A stretch of DNA of 7,613 nt, taken from the NCBI GenBank assembly GCA_016295375.1, contig JAEDLI010000109.1, positions 1 to 7,613 on the forward strand, given 5' to 3'. The notes below the pieces were generated by a model. The model searched no databases. It was not told where the DNA came from and worked only from the letters and a program-made list of their open reading frames with translations. Within the stretch, counting starts at the first letter, position 1. The number at the start of each line of letters is the position of its first letter. A program made the position numbers and the translations under genes. The DNA is from Fibrobacter sp. (GTDB lineage: Bacteria; Fibrobacterota; Fibrobacteria; Fibrobacterales; Fibrobacteraceae). This document shows, piece by piece, positions 6,716 through 7,613 of this stretch.

Positions 6716-7243
6716 ATGTTTAACGGAAGTTCAATTAAGCAGATTGCGCTTTTGCTTGCCCTGCTTGCGAGCCTTTCTTTTGGGGAACCCTCGCCTTCAA
6801 GCAGTCCTATACGCGTTGCAGCAGGGGCCTCCGTCGGCAGGCTGACTCCCGTTATGGCGACCTTCGGCCTTGGCTACCGAAATGCCATCCTATACGTGGA
6901 AGGCATGGGAGTCCACAAAAACGACAATGACTTCTGGTGTGGCCTGCGGAGCGCTATCGCCTGGACCCTATTTTGGGGCAAGCCTTTCAGTTTGGACCTG
7001 GGAGCAAGCGGCGGCTACGAATATGCTCGGTCACCCAACAGGGTGCACCAGGCTCTGAACAAGGCGAATGACCTTACGGTGGTTTTCCCGTACAACTACA
7101 AGGAATCCCTTGACATCGGTGTAGAAATCCGGGCACACCTTTACGGTTTTTACAGCCAGGTGGGCTACCCCCTCCATCATTTCCGCAAGCACGACGAACC
7201 CAGCCTCACCTGGAGGATGGGCTACATGGTAAACTTGTTCTAG
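6716..7243 (+). CDS. Small exported protein, barrel-like, function unknown
   Basis: I do not recognise the family. From ATG 6716 it has 175 residues: a short polar start with one lysine, a hydrophobic core (residues 9-22) and Ser-Phe-Gly before Glu24, reading as a signal peptide, then a Ser/Pro-rich linker. The mature part has short stretches of alternating hydrophobic and polar residues with many glycines and aromatics (for example GLGYRNAILYVEGMGV at 51-66, FSLDLGASGGYEYA at 91-104, SLDIGVEIRAHLYGFYSQVGY at 131-151) and ends Met-Val-Asn-Leu-Phe. This fits a small outer-membrane barrel of perhaps eight strands. An in-frame ATG at 6689 would add nine residues (Met-Gln-Arg-Leu-Phe-Tyr-Tyr-Cys-Asp), but it spoils the signal peptide and overlaps the divergent promoter. 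No Shine-Dalgarno site is visible before either ATG. Divergent from the DUF3078-like gene; no terminator hairpin follows directly. Confidence 0.65.
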   Translation: MFNGSSIKQIALLLALLASLSFGEPSPSSSPIRVAAGASVGRLTPVMATFGLGYRNAILYVEGMGVHKNDNDFWCGLRSAIAWTLFWGKPFSLDLGASGGYEYARSPNRVHQALNKANDLTVVFPYNYKESLDIGVEIRAHLYGFYSQVGYPLHHFRKHDEPSLTWRMGYMVNLF

Positions 7244-7260
7244 GACACCATAAAAAGAAC

Positions 7261-7460
7261 GAACAGCGCGGCAGTTTGAACGACGGCTCTGTCGGGCCAG
7301 ACCGTACTTTTGGGTCAAAACTGCGGAAACGCTGCGAAATCGAAACCTGCCGAAATAACCTAAAAACTACGGTTACGCAGTGAATAAACAGCCTGCAAGG
7401 GGCTTACGAAATCGGGAAAGTTTGCTAGCCGAGGTCGGGCGTACAGATTGGCCTAGCAGA
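7261..7460 (+). ncRNA. Candidate structured RNA, unassigned
   Basis: No plausible gene is found here, but paired segments are dense. Helix 1: CAGCG 7264-7268 with CGCTG 7330-7334, continuing past a small internal loop into GCAGTTTGA 7271-7279 with TCAAAACTGC 7315-7324 (one bulged A). Inside it are CGAC/GTCG (7281-7284, 7291-7294) and GACC/GGTC (7300-7303, 7313-7316, competing with the end of helix 1). Helix 2: TAACC 7356-7360 with GGTTA 7371-7375. Helix 3: AGCC 7390-7393 with GGCT 7401-7404. Helix 4: TGCTAGCC 7423-7430 with GGCCTAGCA 7450-7458 (one bulged C). Unpaired stretches are rich in A (GAAATCGAAA, CTAAAAACTAC, GAAATCGGGAAAG), as is usual in folded RNA, and this favours the + strand. 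CGAAATCG occurs twice (7335-7342 and 7407-7414). It does not match tmRNA, RNase P, SRP, 6S or common riboswitch cores that I can recall. It may be a stand-alone RNA or the leader of a gene beyond the window. Confidence 0.35.
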
Positions 7461-7613
7461 GCCAAAGTTTAACTCTTTAAAGAATAACGAATTACATCTA
7501 TCAACAGAATTTTTCAAAAATTTCGGGACAATCTCTTGACAGAAAAGCAAGGTTTTTAGTCAGCATTTCCGAATACTTTTTATAAAAGCGCAGAATGGGA
7601 AATCTCGTAATAC
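7461..7613. other. AT-rich spacer without a recognised gene
   Basis: About 150 bases, much richer in A and T than the region before it. It contains CTCTTTAAAG (7473-7482, similar to a boxA element), a weak AT inverted repeat (AATTTTTCAAAAATT, 7508-7522), an exact TTGACA at 7536-7541 with no fitting -10 box, and TATAAA at 7581-7586, a possible -10 for something starting beyond the edge. An ATG at 7594 opens a frame to the window end but has no Shine-Dalgarno site, so I do not call it. Confidence 0.4.

Noticed and set aside
7332..7400. tmRNA tag-like stretch (AACTACGGTTACGCAGTGAATAAACAGCCTGC region)
   Set aside because: It recalls the tag and following hairpin of tmRNA, but no frame gives a tag ending in Ala-Ala before a stop, and neither the 5' GGNTTCGAC element nor a 3' T-arm with acceptor end is present at the right places.
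7536..7564. Sigma-70 promoter at the exact TTGACA
   Set aside because: No acceptable -10 box occurs 15-19 bases downstream; the nearest TATAAA is about 39 bases away.
7244..7613. RNase P RNA, SRP RNA or a common riboswitch
   Set aside because: The invariant cores (GAGGAAAGTCC for RNase P, GGTCAGGNCCGGAAGGAAGCAGCC-like for SRP, and the usual cobalamin, TPP and SAM boxes) were not found on either strand.

Overview
The window looks like a chromosomal segment from a Gram-negative anaerobe of the Fibrobacter group (Fibrobacterota). The clues are a short lipoprotein whose lipid cysteine is followed by an acidic and serine-rich linker (Cys-Ser-Asp-Asp-Ser-Ser-Ser-Ser), a DUF3078-like outer-membrane protein ending in Phe, a second small exported protein also ending in Phe, and GC-moderate genes separated by very AT-rich spacers. 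The assignment rests on recognising these families, not on a database search. Most of the gene content is housekeeping, and I see no transposon, CRISPR array, phage gene or defence system.

Left part, + strand: an AMP-forming acyl-CoA synthetase, cut by the window edge only a little before its N-terminus, is followed 21 bases later by an MFS transporter resembling the oxalate/formate antiporter (OFA) family. They look like a two-gene operon for moving and activating a small carboxylate. The operon ends tail to tail against hemL, with stop codons overlapping by four bases. The best terminator for the operon lies inside the end of hemL.

Middle part, - strand: reading leftwards, hemB (porphobilinogen synthase), a small cysteine-rich lipoprotein, and hemL (glutamate-1-semialdehyde aminomutase). 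HemL makes 5-aminolevulinate and HemB condenses two of these into porphobilinogen, so the two enzymes act consecutively in tetrapyrrole synthesis by the C5 route. The lipoprotein between them has its own probable promoter and a strong terminator that ends directly at the hemL start region, so hemL may depend on read-through.

Right part: a DUF3078-like beta-barrel protein on the - strand and a small exported barrel-like protein on the + strand diverge from a spacer of about 70 bases. A perfect terminator separates the DUF3078 gene from the hemB promoter. The last 370 bases contain no convincing gene. Their first 200 bases can fold into a set of nested helices with A-rich loops and look like an unassigned structured RNA on the + strand. 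The remainder is AT-rich with scattered promoter-like motifs. This RNA candidate is the least explained part of the window.
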